This document shows positions 6,856-14,483 of a DNA stretch of 42,436 nucleotides, piece after piece. The first letter of the stretch is position 1, and each line of letters begins with the position of its first letter. Where the stretch lies: positions 1 through 42,436 of the forward strand of contig CACZDV010000030.1 in the NCBI GenBank assembly GCA_902780025.1. The letters are read 5' to 3'. This DNA comes from an uncultured Prevotellaceae bacterium (GTDB lineage: Bacteria; Bacteroidota; Bacteroidia; Bacteroidales; Bacteroidaceae). Below the pieces are notes generated by a model. The model saw nothing but the letters and a program-made list of their open reading frames with translations. It was not told the DNA's origin and did no database searches. A program made the translations under genes and the position numbers.

Positions 6856-6934
6856 CATCGTCAAACGTTTGAACAAGCAAGTAATTTAAAAATTGAAGAA
6901 TTGAAGAATTGAAGAATTAAAAATTAGTAAGACG

Positions 6935-7438
6935 ATGAAAGTATTAAAGAAATTCAGATCCAACAACACCGTCTATGATGACTACACCATCAAGATTGAC
7001 CCCATCCAGCCGACGGGTGAGAGCAGTCAGACGGAAGTGGTGGAGGCCGGTGGCGGCAAGATGTATGTGACGAAGGGCACGAAGCACCAGTCGCGGTGCA
7101 TGCACCTCAGTGTGGATGCCAAGGACGCGGACCCCGTCCGCAAGTTCTACAAACAGATGAGTGACGTGCTGGAGCAGGCGCGCCGCGACGGGCACGAGCT
7201 GCCCGCGTATAAGCCCAAGAACACGCCGTGCGGCTCGCTGCTCGAGAAGAACCCTGACTACGTCTGCTGCGTCAACGAGACGCAGGGACAGGTTGAAATC
7301 TCTATCATCATCGACCTCTCGAGGGATGTCGACTTCTGCGAAAAACTCTATCAGAACTATATCAACTTATCAAGATGTTTGCACTACAACGAAGATTCTT
7401 TGAAAAGACTGTGCCGGCAGATAGCCAGGCGTGGTTGA
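6935..7438 (+). CDS. conserved hypothetical protein, first gene of a primase/helicase operon, 167 aa
   Basis: A soluble 167-residue protein starting MKVLKKFRSNNTVYDDYTIK; no motif is recognised. It has a basic N-terminus and several cysteines (CMHL, CCVN), without a clear zinc-finger spacing. Its 3' end overlaps the next gene by 64 bases, indicating tight coupling. The leader is a run of GAAGAATT repeats rather than a Shine-Dalgarno site. By context it may be a DNA-binding or accessory protein for the primase-like product (inference). Confidence 0.65.
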   Translation: MKVLKKFRSNNTVYDDYTIKIDPIQPTGESSQTEVVEAGGGKMYVTKGTKHQSRCMHLSVDAKDADPVRKFYKQMSDVLEQARRDGHELPAYKPKNTPCGSLLEKNPDYVCCVNETQGQVEISIIIDLSRDVDFCEKLYQNYINLSRCLHYNEDSLKRLCRQIARRG

Positions 7439-9843
7439 ATTACACGGGCAGCACTGAAGTGGCTGATGCCGTCAGGCGATGCCACGAACTCTACTGGGCT
7501 GGCGACAGGAAAAATTATGACAGCGTAAAGCGCGGTCTGCCCATGGCCTGCTATATGTGTACGTTCGACCCCAACGAGGGCGGCGACCCCCAGAAGCCCA
7601 AGCCCACCGACTCGTGGCGCGTACAGAAGGCGGCACGGCTGAACGGACTGATCATGCACGACTTCGACCATCTGTCGCAGGTGGGACTCGACCCGCTGAA
7701 GCTGTATGAGTCGCTGCCCGGGCACTGGTTTGACGAGAACTCGTGCAAGACGCCCATCCTGCTGGCACACGTCACGCCCAGCGGCGACGGCCTGCGACTG
7801 GTGACCGTTGCCGACCCCGACCTGAATATCGAGGGCAACCAGCAGAAGCTGCTCACGCAGATCAAGAGCATCAACCCCGAGCCCTATGCAGGGCTCGAGG
7901 CCGATGGCTCCTGCATCAACGCCGACCGCGGCTCGTATGTGGTCGACAAAGCGAATATTCTTTACATTTCAGAAACCATCTTTACTTATGACAACCCTCA
8001 GTATAATGAAAAGTTTGGCCAGCTGTATCGTAGCGGTCATGTGTCTGGCAGTACTAAACGTGCCGCTCGCCGTACTGCTGTGGAGCAGCAGCGTGTTGCA
8101 GTGGAGCCAAAGACGGATTTCCCGAGCACTTACCACGACGTGGAGTATGCGAGAATCCTTGATGCGTGGTTTGAGCAGAACGGCGGAGAGCCTGAGCCGG
8201 GCGACCGCCACAAGATGATGCTGCGCTTAGTGGCCGACCTGCGCTACATCTGCTCGAACAACGCCGACTTCATCAAGAGCGTCATCATGGAGCGCGACTT
8301 CATCCGCCGGTGGGTGGAGAAGGACGGCGCAGGCGAGGAGCTGGACAGTCTCATCAGAACCAGCTGCGAGAAGGAACTGTGGTGGGGGACGCCCAAGCGC
8401 CTGAAGGCAGCCCTCGACAGCGTGGGCGTACAGATGGAAGCCCGCCGACGGACTGACAGCGTCAGCGAGGAGGAGGAGCGGCAGAGCTTTGAGAGCATAG
8501 GCCGCCGGCTGAAACCGCTGCTGGCGGGCCCTTACACCGATGCCTGCCAGCTGGTAAGCGACGAGAACATACTGGCCGCCGTCTTCGCCTCGGGCACGAT
8601 GTTCAACACGCTGATGACGCGCTGCTGGTATGAGCACTACGACGGCCAGCTGACGCGCCTGAACCCCACGACCTTCATCATAGGCCAGCCCGCCTCGGGA
8701 AAGTCGTTTGCCGACAAGCTCGACAGCTATATCATGGCCGTGATGAAGAATGTCGACGCCCCCGCCCGCAAGGCCGAGCGCGAATACAAGCGGCAGAAGA
8801 AGGAGCGCGACACCAGCAGCAAGGCGCAGAAGGCCGACGCCCTGAAACAGCCTGAGGAGATGATACGCTACCTGCCGTCGAAGACGTCGAACAACGTGTT
8901 CTTCCGACGTGCCGAGAATGCCAAGGAGATCATCGACGGCGACGTGATGCACCTGCACCTCTATATGTTCGACTCAGAGCTGGACTCAGCCGTAGGTGCC
9001 CAGAAGAGCGACTGGGCAGGCAAGCACGACCTGGAGCTGAAGGCCTTCCACAACGAGTACTCGGGCGTGGACTACGCCAACAACGACTCGGTGAACGACG
9101 TGATACAGGTGTTTTGGAACCAGGTCATCACAGGCACCCCCGTGTCGCTGCAGAAGAAGTTCAACATGCGCAACATCAACGACGGATTCTGCACCCGCGT
9201 GGCCATCACCAAGATGTGGCCCACGAAGTACCGCATGATGGCGCGCGGCTCGCAGACCGTCAACCACGAGACCGAGGCGCGGCTGAAGGAGTGGGGCTAT
9301 AGGTTCGACACGATGAAGGGCGAGCTGAAGGTGGAGCGGCTGGTAGACTACTGCTACGACCTCTGCGCCGAGTATGCCGAGGAGGCAGGCGAAGCGGCTG
9401 ACGACGTGCTCGACCTGCTGCGCAAGCGCGCCGTCTACTACGCCATCTGGTTCACCCTGCCGCGCATCTACGGCCGACAGTGGGAGACGTACCGCGAGAC
9501 GGGAACGGCCGACGTCGATGACGACGACCTGCGCTTTGCCGCCATCATCTACGAGGCGGTCATCTACTGGCAGGACTACTACTTCGGGCGCATGCTCTTA
9601 GACACTTGGCAGAACGCCGAGAACGAGGTGCAGCCGCGCCGACGCACGTCGAAGGCTGCCGCCGACTTTGAAGTGCTGCCGAAAGAGTTTACGGTTGAAA
9701 AGGCGACAGACACCTTGGGTATTGACAAACAGACTGCCGTAAAACGCATTACGCGATGGCTGAATGCAGGCTATGTCAAGAATCTTACGCCTGAGAAGAA
9801 GCCTGCAAGGTATGAGAAAGTTGTAACGCATATCATGGTATGA
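7375..9843 (+). CDS. BT4734-like primase-domain / DUF3987 helicase-like protein, 822 aa
   Basis: Residues ~20-220 match the BT4734/VirE N-terminal type (LNYTGSTEVADAVRRCHELY..., IMHDFDHLSQ, HVTPSGDGLRLV), a primase-like fold. The middle holds the DUF3987 ATPase-like region with a P-loop, IGQPASGKSFADK (about residues 437-449). The last ~60 residues (VEKATDTLGIDKQTAVKRIT...) look like a winged-helix domain. Such proteins are common in Bacteroidota mobile elements and probably serve in element replication (family inference). The start at 7375 overlaps the upstream gene. No integrase, mobilisation gene or phage structural gene is visible nearby. Confidence 0.8.
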   Translation: MFALQRRFFEKTVPADSQAWLNYTGSTEVADAVRRCHELYWAGDRKNYDSVKRGLPMACYMCTFDPNEGGDPQKPKPTDSWRVQKAARLNGLIMHDFDHLSQVGLDPLKLYESLPGHWFDENSCKTPILLAHVTPSGDGLRLVTVADPDLNIEGNQQKLLTQIKSINPEPYAGLEADGSCINADRGSYVVDKANILYISETIFTYDNPQYNEKFGQLYRSGHVSGSTKRAARRTAVEQQRVAVEPKTDFPSTYHDVEYARILDAWFEQNGGEPEPGDRHKMMLRLVADLRYICSNNADFIKSVIMERDFIRRWVEKDGAGEELDSLIRTSCEKELWWGTPKRLKAALDSVGVQMEARRRTDSVSEEEERQSFESIGRRLKPLLAGPYTDACQLVSDENILAAVFASGTMFNTLMTRCWYEHYDGQLTRLNPTTFIIGQPASGKSFADKLDSYIMAVMKNVDAPARKAEREYKRQKKERDTSSKAQKADALKQPEEMIRYLPSKTSNNVFFRRAENAKEIIDGDVMHLHLYMFDSELDSAVGAQKSDWAGKHDLELKAFHNEYSGVDYANNDSVNDVIQVFWNQVITGTPVSLQKKFNMRNINDGFCTRVAITKMWPTKYRMMARGSQTVNHETEARLKEWGYRFDTMKGELKVERLVDYCYDLCAEYAEEAGEAADDVLDLLRKRAVYYAIWFTLPRIYGRQWETYRETGTADVDDDDLRFAAIIYEAVIYWQDYYFGRMLLDTWQNAENEVQPRRRTSKAAADFEVLPKEFTVEKATDTLGIDKQTAVKRITRWLNAGYVKNLTPEKKPARYEKVVTHIMV

Positions 9844-10211
9844 GAAAAGTCACTAACAGAAAGCTGGCCCGCTCGCTCGAGGAGCGGGTACAGCTACTCC
9901 TCAGAGGTTCCCACAAAAAACTCGGCAAACTGAAGACCGACTGCATCAAGGCCGACCCCAATGACGGCGACCGCTGGTTTGTGAGCCTGCGATGCACCTC
10001 GCTCCACCAGCTACTCATGCTCTATCAGTTCCTGTGGGACAGATGGCTGAGGACGGGCCGCGGCTTCGACGAGTTCCGCCTGGTAAAGAAGGGAACCGAC
10101 TATTATGCAGAGATATCCTTCGTCAGCTATGACGACTGCCGACTGAAGGTATCAGTAGTAACAAACCCTAAAAAAGGAGTAAGGAGTAAGGAGATGTGGA
10201 GTAAGGAGTAA
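9840..10211 (+). CDS. hypothetical protein, third gene of the primase/helicase operon, 123 aa
   Basis: ATGA overlap with the upstream stop shows translational coupling. The product (MRKVTNRKLARSLEERVQLL...) is basic at its N-terminus and has no known family. Its last ~11 residues (GVRSKEMWSKE) are encoded by the GGAGTAA heptamer tract that begins at about 10178, so the original C-terminus was probably shorter or replaced by the repeat. Confidence 0.65.
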   Translation: MRKVTNRKLARSLEERVQLLLRGSHKKLGKLKTDCIKADPNDGDRWFVSLRCTSLHQLLMLYQFLWDRWLRTGRGFDEFRLVKKGTDYYAEISFVSYDDCRLKVSVVTNPKKGVRSKEMWSKE

Positions 10212-10260
10212 GGAGATGTGGAGTAAGGAGTAAGGAGTAAGGAGTAAGGAGTAAGGAGTA
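10178..10260 (+). repeat. GGAGTAA heptamer tandem tract
   Basis: About ten units of GGAGTAA, broken twice by GAGATGT, run from within the 3' end of the upstream gene into the gap. The same unit recurs at 11830-11955, and its reverse complement at 11985-12009. Confidence 0.85.
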
Positions 10261-10282
10261 GAGGATTATTTGTTTTATTCGG

Positions 10283-10308
10283 CCTGCCCTGCTGCGAAGC
10301 ACGGCAGG
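10283..10308 (+). terminator. GNRA-capped hairpin after the primase/helicase operon
   Basis: CCTGCC (10283-10288) and TGCT pair with AGCA and GGCAGG (10303-10308) around a GCGA tetraloop, with one C-C mismatch; TCTTTCG follows. The T tract is weak, so it may be a terminator or part of a dispersed repeat that continues into 10332-10371. Confidence 0.45.
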
Positions 10309-10331
10309 TCTTTCGTAAGATATGGACATAC

Positions 10332-10371
10332 GGACATATGGACAAAAGGACAATAAGCGTGTTCTTTTGCG
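10332..10371. repeat. 40-bp dispersed repeat, copy 2
   Basis: Identical to 3981-4020, same orientation. Confidence 0.9.
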
Positions 10372-10399
10372 AAATTTGTGAATGGTATTCACGTTTTAT

Positions 10400-10522
10400 T
10401 TACTTTCCCCAGAACAGGCGGAAGCCGAGATAGAGGAAGTGCCCGAGGGCGACGGCGTAGGCCGAGGCGAGGAGGATGAGTATCCAGAGGGGCGTTTCGT
10501 AGAGGTAGGTTGATGAGTTCAT
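10400..10522 (-). CDS. 40-aa single-pass membrane protein
   Basis: Minus-strand ATG at 10522, stop TAA at 10400. The product starts MNSSTYLYETPLWILILLAS and continues with AYAVALGHFLYLGFRLFWGK: one hydrophobic helix (about 12-35) with a basic end. A TATCTTTG promoter at 10556-10563 gives a 34-nt leader. The GTGTG operator array is upstream of it at the same distance as for the GLUG protein gene, which supports a real, regulated gene. It is divergent from the membrane AraC-type regulator. Function unknown; it might be a partner of that regulator (inference). Confidence 0.65.
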   Translation of the reverse strand: MNSSTYLYETPLWILILLASAYAVALGHFLYLGFRLFWGK

Positions 10523-10555
10523 AATAAATAATAAATGGTTGATTAATTTGTGGTA

Positions 10556-10563
10556 CAAAGATA
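10556..10563 (-). promoter_or_regulatory. TATCTTTG promoter of the 40-aa membrane protein
   Basis: Minus-strand TATCTTTG; the first GTGTG repeat starts 21 bp upstream. Confidence 0.6.
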
Positions 10564-10578
10564 CAAGAATAATACGAA

Positions 10579-10653
10579 AAAGGGTGTGGAAAATATGACA
10601 ATGGTGTGTAATCTATGTCAAGAAGGTGTGGAAATTTGCATAATTTTCACACC
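10579..10653. promoter_or_regulatory. operator-like array, copy 2, between the divergent genes
   Basis: GGTGTG at 10583, 10603 and 10625 (steps 20 and 22 bp, the same as copy 1), units such as ATGGTGTGTAATCTATGTCA and AGAAGGTGTGGAAATTTGCA, then the inverted half TTTTCACACC (10644-10653). It sits between the promoters of the 40-aa protein (left) and the AraC-type gene (right), as expected for an autoregulated AraC-family site. Confidence 0.7.
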
Positions 10654-10682
10654 AAATGGTCTGTTTTGCCCCAAAAAAGTAG

Positions 10683-10690
10683 TACCTTTG
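10683..10690 (+). promoter_or_regulatory. TACCTTTG promoter of the AraC-type gene
   Basis: TACCTTTG ends 5 nt before the possible GTG start at 10695 and 14 nt before the ATG at 10704, so the mRNA has almost no leader. Confidence 0.65.
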
Positions 10691-10694
10691 CACC

Positions 10695-11831
10695 GTGGAA
10701 CTGATGCAATTTACTGCCATCGTCGTGCTGACGCTGCTCGTGCTGAAGCTGGTGCTGCTACCAAGGAGGGTGGCGGTGAACGATGTCGTGGGCAAGGCAC
10801 GATGGCTGATGGTGACGGGCATCGGGCTGCTCGACGTGCAGTTCCTGCTGCAATATACATTGGGTTTGCGCGCGATGGGTGTGACGCAAGCCGTGCTGGT
10901 GAACCTCATTTTGTTCATACCTGCCAGCTGGGCTATCGCGCTGGCACTGCTCTACCTGCAACGGCAGGGGCGCGTGAGCCACACGGCCAGATGGGCCGGC
11001 GGCGCTGCGTGGGCATTGGTACTGTTGCTCTTAGGCGTGGCTGTCAACATCGACGGACGGCCGCTGCTGAGCGACACGCCGCAGCTCTACGGGGCCGAGG
11101 TGGCGGCATCGGTGCTCTACCTCATGATGCAGGGCTACTACGCCAGTCTGCACCTGAGAAACATCGTGCAAATGCGCCGCGCCCTGCAGAACTACTACGA
11201 CCGCGATACTGACGACCTGCTGCGCTGGATGAAGCTGAGCATCCTGGTGCTGATGGTGATGGCCATGATGGTGCCGCTGCTCATCTTCGTCAGGAGTGCA
11301 GGACTCGCCATCTTCGGCGTTCTCTTCTTCGTGGGTATCTTCTTTCTGGTGGACAGCTTCTGCGGCTATGCCGTCAGCTCGGCACCAATGACGGTGAATG
11401 CCGCTGAGGAGAACGAGCGCCAGGAGAACGCGGAGCGGCAGGTAGTGGATGAAGAGCTGGCCACCACAGACAGCACCTCGGAACTGACTCAGGACGTGAT
11501 GCAGCACGTAGGCGAGGCCGTCGGCCGATGGGTGGCGCAGGGAGGCTATCGGCAGAGCGGTATCAACATGCCCGCTGCCGCCGAAGCCATCGGCGTACCA
11601 CGCTACCTGCTGTCGGCCTGGCTGAAGAAGGACCAGAATTGCACTTACGCCAACTGGATGACCAGCCTGCGCATAGATGAGGCAAAGCGCATACTGAAAG
11701 AAAACCCTGACTGGAACAACGAGGCGGTGGCCCAGCATTGTGGCTTCAGCGACCGTAGCTACTTCCAGAAGAAGTTCAAGGAGTATACGGGCATGACGCC
11801 TGCTGACTACACCACAACTTTGGCAAGTTGA
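10695..11831 (+). CDS. membrane-bound AraC-family transcriptional regulator, 378 aa
   Basis: Residues 1-~230 hold six or seven hydrophobic helices (for example LVLKLVLL, GLLDVQFLLQYTLGL, WALVLLLLGVAV, LSILVLMVMAMMVPLLIFV, IFGVLFFVGIFFLVDSF). A charged linker follows (~235-275), and then a C-terminal AraC-type double helix-turn-helix (~290-375: MPAAAEAIGVPRYLLSAWL ... VAQHCGFSDRSYFQKKFKEY). Such integral-membrane AraC proteins occur in Bacteroidota and may sense a signal in the envelope (inference). The start is uncertain: GTG at 10695 or ATG at 10704. The operator array upstream suggests autoregulation and control of the 40-aa gene and the GLUG protein. Confidence 0.85.
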   Translation: MELMQFTAIVVLTLLVLKLVLLPRRVAVNDVVGKARWLMVTGIGLLDVQFLLQYTLGLRAMGVTQAVLVNLILFIPASWAIALALLYLQRQGRVSHTARWAGGAAWALVLLLLGVAVNIDGRPLLSDTPQLYGAEVAASVLYLMMQGYYASLHLRNIVQMRRALQNYYDRDTDDLLRWMKLSILVLMVMAMMVPLLIFVRSAGLAIFGVLFFVGIFFLVDSFCGYAVSSAPMTVNAAEENERQENAERQVVDEELATTDSTSELTQDVMQHVGEAVGRWVAQGGYRQSGINMPAAAEAIGVPRYLLSAWLKKDQNCTYANWMTSLRIDEAKRILKENPDWNNEAVAQHCGFSDRSYFQKKFKEYTGMTPADYTTTLAS

Positions 11832-11955
11832 GTAAGGAGTAAGGAGTTCTTGGCAAGCCAAGCGACCAAGGTCGAGCGGAGGAGTAAGGAGTAAGGAGTT
11901 CTTGGCAAGCCAAGCGACCAAGGTCGAGCGGAGGAGTAAGGAGTTGAGGAGTAAG
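11830..11955 (+). repeat. 52-bp tandem repeat (2 copies plus part) with GGAGTAA ends
   Basis: 11830-11881 and 11882-11933 are the same 52-bp unit, with a partial third from 11934. Each unit is GAGTAAGG heptamers plus a block TTCTTGGCAAGCCAAGCGAC that contains small palindromes. The inverted GGAGTAA tract at about 11985-12009 may pair with it. The rest of the gap to 12021 shows no gene. Confidence 0.85.
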
Positions 11956-12021
11956 TAGTACAGCTAACAAAAGTAATCTACTATACCTCCACATCTCCTT
12001 ACTCCTTTACTACTTGAATAA

Positions 12022-13410
12022 TTAACCCTTTGTTTTCTCACGGATATGTTCTTCATACTCCGCCAGTTCGCGCTCGCCGATATGGGCGAGGCCGTAGTGC
12101 TCGTCGTGCTGCGAGAAGTCGAGGCCGACCTTTTCGCTGAAGGCTGAGACGCGCATGGGGATGAGACCGTCGATGAGTTTATAGCCCAGCCAGCTCATGG
12201 CGAAGGTGTAGACGAAGACGATGACGATGGCCAGCAGGTGGTAGAGGAAGATGACAAAACCCTCCCACGTGCCGGCGATGAGTCCCTCCTGGATGAAGAT
12301 ACCCGTCAAGACGGTGCCGAAGATACCGCCCGTGCCGTGAGTGGGGAACACGTCGAGGGCATCGTCGATATTGGAATGTGAACGCCAGTAGACGGCGACG
12401 TTACAGATGAGCGTGATGACGAAGGCAATAAAGATGCTCTGACCCACGGTGACGTAGCCTGCCGACGGCGTGATAGCCACCAGACCTACCACGCAGCCTA
12501 CGGCAGCACCCATAGCCGACGGCTTGCGACCACGCAGGCAGTCGAAGAATATCCACGTCATCATAGCCGTTGCCGAGGCGGTGTTGGTGTTCAGGAACGC
12601 CTTGATGGCCTGTCCGTCGGCATGCAGCGACGAGCCGGCATTGAAGCCGAACCAGCCGAGCCACAGCATGGCGGCACCCAGCAGTACGAAGGGAATGTTG
12701 GCAGGTTCGCTCTTGCGCGTATCAGCCTTGCGCCGTCCCAGGTAGATGGCACCTGCCAATGCGGCGACACCACTGGAGGCATGAACGACGATACCGCCGG
12801 CAAAGTCGATGACGCCCCACTTCATGAACAGTCCCTCAGGGTGCCACGTCATGTGGGCCAGCGGACAGTAGATGATGAAGAAGAAGAACATCATGAAGAA
12901 CATATAGGCCGAGAAGCGGACGCGCTCGGCAAATGACCCCGTGATGAGCGACGGCGTGATGATGGCAAACTTCATCTGGAACAGCGCAAACAGGGCCAGG
13001 GGGATTGTCGCACCACCTAACACATTGCCTGCAGGCGTGGTATAGACCTCGCCACCCACGCCGTGGAACATGAGGAACGTCAGCGGATTGCCAATGACGC
13101 CGCCGATGTCGTCGCCGAAGCATAATGAGAAACCTACGACCACCCACAGGACGGATATCAGTCCCATGGCGATGAACGACTGCAACATCGTCGAGATGAC
13201 ATTCTTTGCTCCCACCATACCGCCGTAGAAGAACGACAGTCCAGGGGTCATCATCAATACGAAAATAGTGGCGGTGATGAGCCACGCCACGTCGGCAGCA
13301 GAAATTACTGACCAGTCACACTCAAACGACGGCTCTCCCACCGCCAGTCCTGCCAGGGCGATGAGCGTCATCGCCGTCATCAGGATAATCCAACGTTTCT
13401 TCACTTTCAT
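12022..13410 (-). CDS. amtB: ammonium transporter, 462 aa, with N-terminal signal
   Basis: Amt/MEP/Rh family channel for NH4+/NH3 in the inner membrane. A signal-like segment (1-~25, cut near LAVGEPS) precedes eleven transmembrane helices. Family marks are FFYGGMVGAKN, the pore histidine in DFAGGIVVHASSG (about residue 209) and the second in THGTGGIFG (about residue 355). It is the last gene of the minus-strand set PII - amt - porin - amt, but 331 bp of repeats separate it from the porin gene, so it may also have its own promoter. Two different Amt proteins in one cluster suggest different affinity or PII sensitivity (inference). Confidence 0.93.
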   Translation of the reverse strand: MKVKKRWIILMTAMTLIALAGLAVGEPSFECDWSVISAADVAWLITATIFVLMMTPGLSFFYGGMVGAKNVISTMLQSFIAMGLISVLWVVVGFSLCFGDDIGGVIGNPLTFLMFHGVGGEVYTTPAGNVLGGATIPLALFALFQMKFAIITPSLITGSFAERVRFSAYMFFMMFFFFIIYCPLAHMTWHPEGLFMKWGVIDFAGGIVVHASSGVAALAGAIYLGRRKADTRKSEPANIPFVLLGAAMLWLGWFGFNAGSSLHADGQAIKAFLNTNTASATAMMTWIFFDCLRGRKPSAMGAAVGCVVGLVAITPSAGYVTVGQSIFIAFVITLICNVAVYWRSHSNIDDALDVFPTHGTGGIFGTVLTGIFIQEGLIAGTWEGFVIFLYHLLAIVIVFVYTFAMSWLGYKLIDGLIPMRVSAFSEKVGLDFSQHDEHYGLAHIGERELAEYEEHIREKTKG

Positions 13411-13466
13411 AGCTTCAGTATTTTAATATCTCAATGTTCAATTTAAGTTTCGCATATTTCACATGC

Positions 13467-13651
13467 TCAACTTTCTGGAGGTTAGGGGTTAGAGGTTAGT
13501 GGTTAGAGATTACTCTCTTCACACCTTTTCTTAGTCCCACACTTCCGTTTGTTTATATATACTCTGCGTTTATCCAACTATTCTCTAACCTCTAACCCCT
13601 AACCACTCACCCCTAACGAAACTGAGCAAGGCGGAGCTTGCGAAAGTTGAG
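13467..13651. repeat. nested inverted repeat of GGTTAGN heptamers filling the amt-porin gap
   Basis: 13480-13499 (GGTTAGGGGTTAGAGGTTAG) is the exact reverse complement of 13585-13604. Outer arms CTCAACTTTC (13467-13476) and GAAAGTTGAG (13642-13651) also pair. The 331-bp gap (13411-13741) otherwise holds AT-rich text with TTCAATNTTCAAT units near 13650-13685; no gene is seen. Confidence 0.75.
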
Positions 13652-13741
13652 TTTTCAATATTCAATTTTCAATGTTCAATCTTCAAAAAGTCCTCTCTCT
13701 CATCACAAGGACGGAAGAGAGGGACGATTACCTGGACAAGA

Positions 13742-14446
13742 TTATGGTTGCAGCGTGAAACCTAGAACCAGGTAAGCTTTCTGTGAACAGGGGTTGGCAA
13801 CCACCTGTCCGAAGACGGGTACGGAGAACGAGTCGGTCACCTTGATCTCCTTCGATGCCTTCAAGGCAAGGTTGGTGACGGCAAAGCCGTTCGTGCCGTA
13901 GAAGTCGGTGGCGTAGGGGACGGCACCTGCCGTTGCAGTCCAATCGACTGTCGCGAGTTGGAATGGGACTGTTGCTTCGACATAACTGCTGTAAGCTCGG
14001 TCACCGTCCTTGTTTACGCCATCATTACCCGAAATATTCGTATACCATTGCAGCGAGGCAAAGCCGAAGTCGTAGCCGATGTTCGCCTCGAAGACGTGGT
14101 TCGTGCCGTGGGCGTCGTACTTGAAGTAGCGGGCCTCAGGGTCGAGACCACTGTCGAACCAGTAGTCGGTCAGCCCGATGTTCAGACCACCGAGGGTATA
14201 GCCGAGGGTCAGGTCAAACTCCTTCGTGTCGGAAGAATTAGTCAGGGCGTAGCTGCCCCAAGCCGTCAGCGACAACCCCTTATAGCCTATGCCAAGGGTC
14301 GGCTGCAAGGCCGTACTTCCCAGATCCTGGCCACGCCAGATATAACTACTAACAACGTCACCACTAACTGTTGTCTCAATCTCGTCCTGTGCAAAGGCTG
14401 TTGCGCTTGCAACCAAACCCAATGCGAATAAAACAATCTTCTTCAT
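13742..14446 (-). CDS. TorF-like outer-membrane beta-barrel protein, 234 aa
   Basis: Signal peptide MKKIVLFALGLVASATAFAQ, then alternating beta strands with aromatic ends (SSYIWRGQDLGSTALQPTLG..., YWFDSGLDPEARYFKY...) and a C-terminal strand ending LGFTLQP. This resembles the TorF family of putative porins. Located between two amt genes and after PII, it probably lets ammonium or small nitrogen solutes across the outer membrane (inference from context). The leader before it is made of GTAAAAG repeats. Confidence 0.8.
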   Translation of the reverse strand: MKKIVLFALGLVASATAFAQDEIETTVSGDVVSSYIWRGQDLGSTALQPTLGIGYKGLSLTAWGSYALTNSSDTKEFDLTLGYTLGGLNIGLTDYWFDSGLDPEARYFKYDAHGTNHVFEANIGYDFGFASLQWYTNISGNDGVNKDGDRAYSSYVEATVPFQLATVDWTATAGAVPYATDFYGTNGFAVTNLALKASKEIKVTDSFSVPVFGQVVANPCSQKAYLVLGFTLQP

Positions 14447-14483
14447 AATCTTTTACCTTTTTTACTCTTTTACCTTTTTACTT

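Noticed and set aside
8227-8958. 243-codon minus-strand frame opposite the DUF3987 gene
   Set aside because: Antisense shadow in GC-rich codons; no family resemblance.
10178-10260. Possible CRISPR-like array
   Set aside because: Units are 7 bp with no unique spacers; simple tandem repeat. No cas genes in the window.
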